Shown piece after piece: positions 13,231-23,000 of a stretch of DNA of 64,000 bases (positions are counted from its first letter, which is position 1; every line of letters starts with the position of its first letter). Under the pieces are notes generated by a model that saw nothing but the letters and a program-made list of their open reading frames with translations, was not told the origin of the DNA and made no database searches. A program made the translations under genes and the position numbers. The DNA is from Chondrosia reniformis. Taxonomy: Eukaryota; Porifera; Demospongiae; Chondrillida; Chondrillidae. The stretch is from NCBI GenBank assembly GCA_947172415.1, contig OX359191.1:5332001-5396000 (forward strand). The letters run 5' to 3'.

Positions 13231-13325
13231 AGTCTCGTACCCAGCCCCAACTTCCGCAAAAATGGTTGACGCCATCTTCCGCGGCGTCAGCCATTTTGCG
13301 GAAGTTGGGGCTGTGTACGAGAATA
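13231..13325. mobile_element. Short palindromic MITE with 10-bp target duplication
   Basis: A 95-base element made almost wholly of two inverted arms (TCTCGTACCCAGCCCCAACT and its near-complement AGTTGGGGCTGTGTACGAGA). It is flanked on both sides by the perfect direct repeat CAGTGCGCAT (13221-13230 and 13326-13335). The 9-10 bp duplication and long arms suggest a Mutator-type non-autonomous element. It lies between the endonuclease and linker parts of a LINE remnant. Confidence 0.85.
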
Positions 13326-13615
13326 CAGTGCGCATTAAACTACATTGGGGGGCGCCGCCATTTTCGTTACTAAGGATTATGTAATCTTTATGAGGCTCTT
13401 CCAGCTTCCGGTTCGCGTTGCCTATCCCGTTATTGTTCGTGTATCTATGCTCTGATTCGGTTTCCAGTCGAACCGTTGTCGAATTTTCGCATGAACATGT
13501 GTTCGGCTACAAGCGACGGCAGCTGATAGCGCAACTTTGAAGTCTCGTACCGGTAACATATGAACGAGGACTGAGTGATTAAGCCTCAGCCACGTTAGCA
13601 GCTAATGCGTGAGAA

Positions 13616-14090
13616 ATGTTTTTGTATGAGAGTGAGAGTGAGAAATCTTTCGAATGCGTGTGTCACACGGCCAATGCGTGTGACTTGACAGGCCTGAGCC
13701 ATATCTACAATACACTTCAAGATCAAGCCAAAGGGATTTCAATAGAGGAAGAATCCTCGTATCCAGACTCAAGGTCTCCCCGAGGAATTGGTGCTGTCCT
13801 TCCAGTCCATACTGTTAGACGGTCAGCCCAGCATGCAACTGGTGTTGATTCCATCTGCACCTCTTTCACAGAGGCTGTTTCATCAGCGTCTGCCAACCTG
13901 CCTAGGGCTCCCATGAGACAGGAGTCTGACTGGGTGACAGATGCGGTGAGTAACTTGTCCCAGAAGGATGCCTGGATCAGCCTTTGTAACAACAGAACCT
14001 CAAGCTCAGTTGAGGAGTACAAACACCTGTTCAAAATGACAAAGCTTGCTGCTGACCAGGCTCGGAATGCATAGTGGAGTGCCCGAGCTA
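13616..14090 (+). pseudogene. Linker region of the non-LTR retrotransposon
   Basis: The 152-codon frame 13616-14074 ends with SDWVTDAVSNLSQKDAWISL, then EEYKHLFKMTKLAADQARNA. One stop codon later it continues WSARAKEAE. This matches the helical linker between endonuclease and RT in animal LINEs (K.AW...KLT..AA..AR..WW..RA.E.E). The first 60 residues resemble nothing I know. The RT itself is missing, so the copy is 3'-truncated or interrupted by the repeat that follows at 14245. Confidence 0.6.
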
Positions 14091-14244
14091 AGGAGGCAGA
14101 AAGATAAGCAGATCTATCTATCTACCAACCTACATAAACAATTAACTGCAATTTAAACCTTTATTAGTGACTCATGGGCCCAGTCTGGCCTAGTGCTAGT
14201 TTCTTTTGTATGCACGTGTTACTTAATAAACGTTTATTATTACT

Positions 14245-14590
14245 GAGCGTTATAGCGAGGTTAATTTTTTCCGTTGCTTAGGGGAGTCGGATCGAGGTTG
14301 CCCGCGCACATAATTGTTTAAAGGTGTGGCTAAGAAATGTTTCCCGTTTATTTAGGCCCATATCTAAATTTTGTGTCAAGTGTAGCTAATGTTACAAATG
14401 GGCTAAAAGACCATCTTACCCTACAGCCTAAAGGGCCAACAGTGAGGTATTGAACGACGGTTGACATTTCAATGCAGACAACTTACTCGATGCGTAAAAG
14501 TGGCTTGAATATTTTCCTTGGTCAAGCGCCCCGAGATCAAGGTTGGGCCTTAGGATAATGTCCATTGTCTCAAAATTACAACAAGAACGA
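14245..14590 (-). repeat. Inverted copy of the 1795-2345 repeat
   Basis: Reverse complement matches the stretch upstream of the first ISL2EU-like transposase, including the gaggttgcccgcgcaca end and the AAATTTTGTGTCAAGTGTAG block. No transposase frame adjoins it, so it is a solo or non-autonomous copy. Confidence 0.7.
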
Positions 14591-14880
14591 CTTTAAACTT
14601 TCCTGTGGAAAACATTTTTCGATTCACTTACAGGAATAGTGGGGACTACTAATTTCTCTTCGGGACACTCAAAACGAGCAGCCATATTGACTTCCATATT
14701 TTTAATCTAACGATACATCATGTTACATTTCAAAATGGATGGCAGCGAGGGTCTGAACTGTGTTCATGCCTAGTTATATTATATGTATTATATGTGTTCA
14801 GGTTCTACCTGTTGAATAACCCCTGGTTAATTTTACTCCCAATATTTGTGCTGTTGCCAACTATTGTCTCATCATCATTG

Positions 14881-14995
14881 ATTTATAGACCACAGCTCTA
14901 GCTAACAAAGATTTTGTAGCAACAGTAATAAAGTATCGATTTATAGACCACAGCTCTAGCTAACAAAGATTTTTGTAGTAACAGTAATAGAGAAC
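14881..14995 (+). repeat. Tandem duplication, two units of about 58 bp
   Basis: ATTTATAGACCACAGCTCTA through AACAGTAATA occurs at 14881-14930 and again at 14939-14988, with only a few differences. It is a recent local tandem duplication. Confidence 0.85.
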
Positions 14996-15067
14996 TGTTT
15001 TTTTGTTCTTTTATTTACCTATTATATTCTCATTCCTTTTGTGTGGTACTTTACCAAATTGCTTTGA

Positions 15068-15605
15068 TTGATAGGTATAGCTGTATGTATCTTTACTAAA
15101 TTACAATTTTTTCGCGCCATAAAAGTATGTTAATCATAGTCGATAGCTACGTTAAATAAGCGACAAAGGTATGCCCATCAATACCTCATTGACAGAGTAG
15201 GGAGCCCTACGCAGAGTTTAGAGTAGATGCGGGCTACCAACCTCACAGGATTCCACTTGATTAACACTGGGAAGATCTTCGTATTGCAGGTCTCTCTTGA
15301 CAGTCATTTGCTCCCTAATCTCGGTTACTTTGGCTTCCAGGCTCTGAATGTCTTCGTGCAACTTGTGGTTCCGTCTCACCAAGCTCTTATGCTCTTGCTG
15401 AAGTACCTGGCATTCTTTAAATATGGATACATCTGCAGGTGCACAGAGCAGTCGAGTCCTAATATCATCACGTGCAAGGTTATATCCAACAGGCACAGCA
15501 TTTCTACAGTCTTACCAGGTCCTTAAAGGAGAAGGCTTAAACTACAGCTTCTTATTGCCATTTTGGAACGGCTTAGCCTGGCCGCCATTTTTATTGTCTT
15601 AATAT
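15068..15605 (-). repeat. Left arm of large inverted repeat carrying LARGE 5' end
   Basis: The reverse complement of this segment matches 19228-19795 over about 540 bases, covering upstream sequence, exon 1, intron 1, exon 2 and the start of intron 2 of the LARGE gene. The arms are about 3.6 kb apart and enclose the CARD-like gene. Divergence is only a few percent in the exon 2 part. Confidence 0.9.
15242..15570 (-). pseudogene. Duplicated LARGE exons 1-2 (broken copy)
   Basis: On the minus strand the exon 2 copy spans 15432 down to 15242. It keeps an open frame for 64 codons with the same coiled coil ([20 protein letters not shown]), the cctgcag acceptor and the gttggt donor. The exon 1 copy keeps its gtaaga donor (boundary 15516/15515), but a deletion of roughly 35 bases removes most of the signal anchor and a TAA replaces the Glu codon just before the donor. 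No downstream catalytic exons follow on this strand. The copy therefore cannot encode a LARGE enzyme, although a short coiled-coil peptide (frame 15218-15496, MPVGYNLARDD...) could in principle be made. Confidence 0.85.
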
Positions 15606-15691
15606 GTACTTAAATGTAGGCCAAGTATAATTGAAAACTTTACAGATGATCACATGACGTCGCCGAAGTTCGTATAGTCGTAAATTGTAAA

Positions 15692-18190
15692 ATGATCAAG
15701 GAAGATGGTGTGTTGTACTTGTTGTGTCTTGCTTTCCTTACGATACTGTTGGCAGTGGTACTAGTTTGGATAAGACACTCCAAGTACTTGCGAAGCGGCA
15801 CAAAGGAAGACCATTTGAACTGCCAACGCCAATCACTAAGTACAAAAGCCGGAAGTAATCTTTCAAGTGTTAGACCAACAGAAAACAATTTAAATGGTAA
15901 GCCCTTAAAAATTTACACCTGTAGCTAACAAATTCAGTCTTGGTTCTTTAAATAACTAGTAACCTAACATTTCATTGGTAGAACCATAGCTCGTACGTAT
16001 TTCCTCAAACTGTGTCAAACTATTTGTCTCAGAGATGATTTTATCTTCCGATTTATTATTTATATTTAGGGTTTAGCAAGCCTACAGTTCGTTAAGTTGG
16101 CTTCATTAGGATGTATTTCCATCCCGAGAGGTGTATTGAATAGCTAAATTTATTTAGAAGGGTAAATTTGGATGTTAATATTTTAAGTTCTATGAACTTG
16201 GGTTCATAGTCATGACCATTATTTAATAGATTGCCCTATATATTATCATATATGATAAGGTTAATTTAATTAAGTGTACTGTAATACTGATACCCTCAGG
16301 TAAAGTGAAACCATGTCTAACCAGAAGGTCCTGTAGATACCAAACTTGCTATATATACAGAGCAAGCATTTACATACAAATGTATGGCAGCGATTAGAGA
16401 TAGCAGCTATCATGACCATGTGAGAGGGTAATCAGTAAATATTGAACGAATGACAGAATATTTTCTTACCCGAAGTGTGTATCTCTAATCAATTACCTCT
16501 TTAGCATAGTGCTGGTGTTAATGGGGGACCTTGAACAACTGAACTTATTGTTGTATATATTTGCATGTGTCTACATATCTTGTCATATAGTAATGTTTTG
16601 TAAGTAGCTTTGAATCATATGCAAGTGTGTTTTCTCTGCAATGATATAGAATCCCAACCAAGTGGAGATCTAGACTCTCTGACATGCCATCTGTCTCCAG
16701 AGAGTACCAGAGTGTCTCGGGCTATCCAGATGAACTTTGTACTTCAAAGTGAATACCTCCATGTCAGATATATTTGTGGAGAGCTTTATCAAGAAGGTGT
16801 GATTGGACAAGCCCTGCTTCAGCAGATCTGTTATGAAAATAACCCAACCGAGAGGAGACATATGCTTTTGAATCATCTACATGGGGTTAGCTGTGGACAA
16901 CTTCTAAAATACTGTGAAATTCTTGAGAATAGTGCTAAGAAGGAAAAATATTACAAACATCATGAAATATCACAGAGCTTGAAGGGATCATTAGGTGTAG
17001 CTAGACCTGAACCCACCAGTAGACCTCAGCATACTGAATGTTTTACTGGTTCCAACTCTCTTAAGGAATCTGTTCATAGCACAGAAGATGATTTTAAAAG
17101 TGATAGTGAAATGATCATTGTGGCTGAGGCTTTTATTGAAGACATTCTAATTGTCTTAGAAGAAGAAGACTTACCAGAATTTGTTATAACTAATAAAGAA
17201 ACATCTTTATCTACTTTCAGATCAAGCACAAGTAGTGAAGCTGTTTCAGTACTAAATTACAATATGATGAGTGCCCGTATTCCAATAAGTGATGTCCTAA
17301 AGAGTTCATATTATCATAACTTCTACAAGAAAATGTGGAACTTGTATATGAAGGACCCCAAGAAAAGTCATAAGGCTTATGTGGCTGTGAAGAAGAAAAA
17401 AGTATTTCAATCCCGAATAGTTCTTCAAATTTCATTGTTATTGGCTTGTAAGAATTATTCCAAAGAGACCATCGCAGATATTACAGATGGAATTGCTCTG
17501 ACTGCTTCCCTTAATAATAACCAAGATGTCCTTTTGTGTAGATTATACTGTCATTTGGCTGACTGTAGTCATAATGTCAAAAATGATTGCTATCCTAATG
17601 CTGTCGACAATGTTGCAGACTATGTATCACGTGCAGTCCTGTTTGCTGAGGCCATTGAACCTGATTATAGCTCAGCATGGGCATGGAGCTGGAAAGGATG
17701 GCTTCTTCATTGGAAGTATACAAAAAGTTTTCATAACATAATTCCTCAAAATGTGGAAGAAGAAATAGATAATGCTTTAAGTCGTGCAGTGCACTATGCC
17801 AATAAATGCATTTCCATTCAATGGCTCTCTGAGATTGTGAAGGTAGGCAAAGCACATTGGCATATTGAGATGGCAACCATGTACAGATCCCAGCGGGATG
17901 AACATGTTGCATCCATGCATTTGAGGAGTGCTAAGAATATACTTGAATACTCTGTCAATATCTCATTCCTCAATACTTTTGGTGTTGGCTATTATTTTCA
18001 TGTCTGGACAGGTTATCATTGGTTGAGGTATGACTTAATAATGGCCAGATGGACAGCCAGAAAATCTGTAGACATGTACATCCACCCCTGTATCAAACGA
18101 TATGAACATGCACTTACAGTTGCACATCTCATCAGTGACAGAGAGTTAGTTGAGTACATAAACCATATTATGCAGAATATATATTTGTAA
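15692..18190 (+). CDS. Membrane-anchored CARD-like/helical-repeat protein, two exons
   Basis: Exon 1 is 15692-15896 and exon 2 is 16650-18190, joined by a gtaagc/atatag intron of 753 bases in matching phase (phase 1). Together they encode about 581 residues. Residues 7-28 (VLYLLCLAFLTILLAVVLVW) form one hydrophobic segment followed by basic residues. With no long N-terminus before it, this predicts a signal anchor or short-lumen membrane protein. Residues about 88-185 (QSEYLHVRYICGELYQEGVI, then ERRHMLLNHLHGVSCGQLLK) look like a six-helix CARD/death-fold domain. Residues about 260-575 are helical with repeated Ala/Tyr/Trp positions, resembling TPR-type solenoids. No enzyme motif is visible. 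The role may be assembly of a signalling complex at a membrane; this is inference. An unspliced reading could start at 16610 and would lack the anchor. Confidence 0.72.
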
Positions 18191-18217
18191 TCATTACATT
18201 TCCTTATTTGCACTGAG

Positions 18218-18255
18218 CTGTATGTATATTATTATTATTATTATTATTATTATTG
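18218..18255 (+). repeat. (ATT)n microsatellite
   Basis: About twelve ATT units directly follow the CARD-like gene. It is a simple repeat. Confidence 0.95.
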
Positions 18256-19227
18256 ATTTATGTGCATCATGTGCTGGACACACACTAGGGCTACATTGCC
18301 CCATGTAGCACTGTACAAAGAGTAATTAAACCTACATTCGGGTTAAACATGGATAAGCACAATCCGTATAACTTCTAATTCACCCCGTCCAAACAACCCT
18401 ATCTTGAGCTCGAAATCTTCCCTGAGAGAATTGTTTATTCATGATCAGCCCCTCAATTCTCCAAAATCTATCTATATATATATATATCTGAAATTTCAAT
18501 ATCATCAGCGAACACAAATATTTGTAAGCATCATGTTTTTCCACTCGAGGTATTGAGAAACAAGAAATACACCCATATACTACTGTATGGCATGTATATA
18601 CTTACGTTATATATGCATATAACAAGATCAAATGCAATTGAGTTAGTGTAATTTGGTAGTATATACGTAGTTTAGTCACTTTTACTGTGAAAATACCTTG
18701 CATTTACGTACATTTGTACAGAAGATGTGGTCAATAATTAGTTTTGTAAGATTTTGGATGAAGTGATACTATTGTTTTTGTTGTACTTCACGCTGATAAA
18801 AAGCTGTCAAGAATTTTTTGGGAATTTCAAGTATATTGTTAAGGTCCAACTATTTGTACTTTTGTCTAATGAGTGCAAACATGGAAGTATACGTAACGCC
18901 TATCGTATACTAAATTTTCAAGAGAAGTGTACAATTATTAAGGGAAACCTTGCAGGTGACTACCTAATCATATAAATTCTTATATAGTATATGTACGACA
19001 AATTATTGGCAAAAACACATATAAAGGAATTCACTTGAGCGAATCACGTAGAGGCCTATATTTTGCAAATGGTGGTTCGATAAGTTAGCTAGAGACCAAA
19101 ATATTTAAAATGAGATATAAATTGCTTTTTGTTGAACGAGTTGATCGGCACATGTTCCTTTGTGATTCTTTGGAATTTAATGTCTTATCCACATTACCGA
19201 CTAGACTATATCGCGGCGAATTCACGG

Positions 19228-19795
19228 TATTAAAAATGGCTGCTAAGCCAAGCCGTACCAATAGATATGATTGGCAATAAGAAGCTGTTAGTTATATCCT
19301 TAGTTGGAACCATAGTTATCTTTCTATTAAGCCTTCTCCTTGAAGGACCTGGTAAGACTGTAGAAATGCTGTGCCTGTTGGATATGATCTCGCACGTGAT
19401 GATATTAGGACTCGAATGCTCTGTACACCTGCAGATGTATCCATGTTTAAAGAATGCCAGGTACTTCAGCAAGAGCATAGGAGCTTGGTGAGACGGAACC
19501 GAAAGTTGCACGAAGACATTCAGAGCCTGGAAGCCAAAGTAACCGAGATTAGGGAGCAAATGACTGTCAAGAGAGACCTGCAATACGAAGATCTTCCCAG
19601 TGTTAATCAAGTGGAATCCTGTGAGGTTGGTAGCCCGCATCTACTCTAAACTCTGCGTAGGGCTCCCTACTCTGTCAGTGATGTATTGATGTGCATACCT
19701 TTGTCACTTGTTTAACGTAGCTATAGACTATGGTTACCATACTTTCTTGCGCAAAGAGTTGAAACAGTAAAGATACATACAGCTATACCTACCTT
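19228..19795 (+). repeat. Right arm of large inverted repeat (LARGE 5' end)
   Basis: Partner of 15068-15605 in inverted orientation. It contains upstream sequence (around AAAAATGGCTGCTAAGCCAA) plus intact LARGE exons 1 and 2. Confidence 0.9.
19267..19625 (+). CDS. LARGE: LARGE exons 1-2: signal anchor and coiled coil
   Basis: The start ATG at 19267 opens [20 protein letters not shown], a basic start plus hydrophobic stretch typical of a type II Golgi anchor. The donor is CCTG/gtaaga at 19351/19352. The acceptor is cctgcag at 19434, chosen because it alone restores the coiled-coil frame ([20 protein letters not shown] onward). Exon 2 ends at GAG/gttggt, and NQVESCE joins to [12 protein letters not shown] of exon 3, aligning with the human KCETIHVAIVCAGYN stretch. 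A second open frame (19371-19649) reads through intron 1 from its own ATG and would give a soluble coiled-coil product if the intron were retained. Confidence 0.85.
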
Positions 19796-20039
19796 AAAAT
19801 ATATTTCTAAGGTAAACTATGTAGCTCAGTGGCGGATCTAGGATTTTAGAAAGGGTGGTTCCAAATTTCTGAATTTTGTGTCACACACACTTTCTGTTTA
19901 GATTACGTCCAAAAGAGGCTGATTTTCTCTATGGGTGTTATACGGAAATTATGTTGACCATTGTCATATGCAGTGGAATCCAGTTCATTTTTTTATAATA
20001 TAATAATAATAATAATAACACATACCGTATATATAATAG

Positions 20040-20071
<32 letters not shown>

Positions 20072-23000
20072 CACATACGTAGGTCAAGAACAGTTCATGA
20101 ACTTTAGTTAACAGATGGTATATGTCCTTCAGCCCTAGCTAGTTGAACAGAGTTGGAATCAAAAATAGCTCGATGATATGCTGTACGACTTCCTCTGATA
20201 CAAAGTACAGCTGCTCTAATCAAAGCAAAACAGCAGCTTGCATCTGATCCAACTCATCACATTAGAGTAATGGTCTTTATTCTTCTCAGCAATCAGTGTT
20301 GCCAAACGGCCATAGAATGCCCTACACTCTCCCCCATGCCACCTCTACTTGAAAATACAAATGGTGTGAACACTCCTCTTTCAATCTCCCTAACACGTTG
20401 ACCATAATGCCGTTTCTTTTCCATTTCATGCTTCCTATATACAGATATTAAGCTATTGGAACTCTTAGAAGATGCAATGGGGTTAAAAACCCTTACATCA
20501 AAAAATGCCACCTGTTTAGAGTTCCAAAAGCCATTAGCCAGATATCCAATCTAGTGTTGTGGTCTCTATTGGCTGACCTATGATCATGTACCTCATTGGT
20601 AACAGGTTGTAGGAGTGGTTCCTTACAAACACTGCTGCAAACCTCAGATCTCTAACCTCATAATGTCTCAATGTTAGAAAACCACCCATCTGGCAAGACA
20701 TGGCATGACTGACACTAAACTTACTTCCACAGATACAATCTGCAGGAGTATGCTGCAACTGCCATCCATATCTTAAAGCTAGAGCATCTTGGAAGGACCC
20801 TTGTGTAAACTGAATCCATGATGGGCTATTGGTAGAACTGATAGCCATGAAGATGATCCCTTTTCTTTTGCTAAATCAACAAGATACTGTTGGGAGTGGC
20901 TCAGAGTTTGGTAGTTATCTTTAGCCTTTACCTCCAGCCTTTGTGCTTTCCACATCAATATTTCAGCTTTGGCAGATCTCACTACTTCTTGTATTACACA
21001 TTCTGTTCCATCTTGGGTAACAATGATGTCTACAAGGGGCTTAGTTATAGCTGCTGAATTGGAATATAAATCCTTGGCATCGCTCACTGGGTTGTTAATA
21101 CCAAGTCCTCCAAGTCTGACTGGGAGTGACACAGTTCCCTTTCTTCCGATGAACATGGAGGACGACCTGTAATAGCTGGTATCAGATGTCTATGGATGGC
21201 TGTCTCTAATGGATGGAAAAGAGCTGAAATTCCCTGGATGGTTCTCATAATGAAAGACCATTTGTTTTTCATACCATGGTTGTAGGCATACAAGGCCTCC
21301 TGAGGATAGCTATCAGCTATATGGGCTAGAAACTCTATTTCTTCAACCCAATTCTGGACTTTCTTCAACACATAATCTTCTGTAAAGGCTCTAGCTCCAA
21401 TTGCAGCCCTCAGGTGGCGTTTACCTGCTGAAGTAATGATCATATTAGCCTCAGCAAAAATGCTTTTGGCTTGCTCCTCTAAACCATCCTTAACTACCAA
21501 ATAGGTTTTGGAAGCATTAGGATAATAACCAAAATCTGGACCACTGGATGATAAGACAGCCCACCACCTCTTCAAATTCCCAAAGCTACCAGCCCCTGTG
21601 GCGTCATCAGCAAACCAAACCTGTCTTGTACACCACACTTTTTACGAAGCTGTTGAATAAGTGGTGTGATTGCCAATGCATAGAAGGCCATCGACAAAGG
21701 ATCTCATTGTGTTGTTCCTGCGTAGGAAATGATTTCACCATTACCAGGAACTACCAAAGTACTTGGCTCCTAATAAGTGTTCCTAAGAATAGTTGCAAGT
21801 GGTGGACAAAGGACACTAACATTATGCAAAGCAGCTTGCCTATTAATAGTATTAAAAGCATTAGTAGCGTCAACCAGTAGAACTCCATCTATACTCCATC
21901 TTCTCTAAATATCATCTCCATAGCATGAAAGGCAGCTTCACAGCCAGACTCCTGTCCAACACAAACTTGAATTTGGTCGACTGTGTCTCTGATATCTGAA
22001 TACATCAGCCTAAGGACAGCTTTGGAGATAATTCTCCTAGGGATCTCTCCCATTCCAATTGGTCTAACACCTGGACATTTGTTTAATGGAACAAGGCAGC
22101 ATGAGACAAATGCACTGAAACCTATAGGATCAACCTCAGTACTGCAAATGCAGCGACTAACCGCCGCAAGGGCAGAGCAAAGGTCTTGCGAGCAAGATTT
22201 GAAGGAACAACACATTCTTCTCCAGATCGAGCCATCCAGACCAGAAGAACCACCCGAACCTTGTATCCGTAGTGCAGAACTACGAATTGCTTCAGAATCT
22301 AATCCCTCAAAGATGATCCAATTAGAAGAATGGTTAGGAACCTCAGCTGGATTGAGCAGAGTAGATGGGGCTGGAGGCTTGCTGAGAGGATGCTTTGATA
22401 TTAAAACATACTTCACTGATAACATAGCCCCACAGTCAGAATTTAATGATGGTACAAGATCATGAAACCCAAGCAAGCATTTGCTGGAGTTTCTAGATAA
22501 AAAATTGATGGCACTTTTTACTTTGCCCTGTAACATGAGACGACTGAAGACTCTGGCTGTGTGGTTAGAGTCTTTATTCACTGGATACCGTATGCGTTTC
22601 TGAATGCAACGACCCTCCTCAAGCAATTCAGAAAACTTGCCATCTTTCCATAACTGTAGTCTTCTCGTCAAGTGAGAAGCATGATGTTTGGCCTTGCTAC
22701 TCTTCGTAGGTTTCTGCAATACAAACATTTGACAAACAAAGCTGGCTTTCAGGACTATATATTCAAGTTCGGAGTTGTTTGCAAAGGCTTGGTATAACCT
22801 TGCAGTTTCACTTACAAGGTTCCTACCAGCTTGGCCTGATGGTATCATGAATAAATTTCGTTTTCAATGCATAATTTCATCATGAATTTTAGATATCTCC
22901 CTAAAAATTGACTGACCGTCTTTTTCTCCCCAGAAAAAGGTTTATGTCTGCTGACATTGTATTTTCACCTGCATTTGGGCCCTTCAGTTTCTGTTGCCAC

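Noticed and set aside
21983-22465. 160-codon plus-strand frame
   Set aside because: It is the antisense shadow of the RT element on the minus strand, whose motifs are clear.
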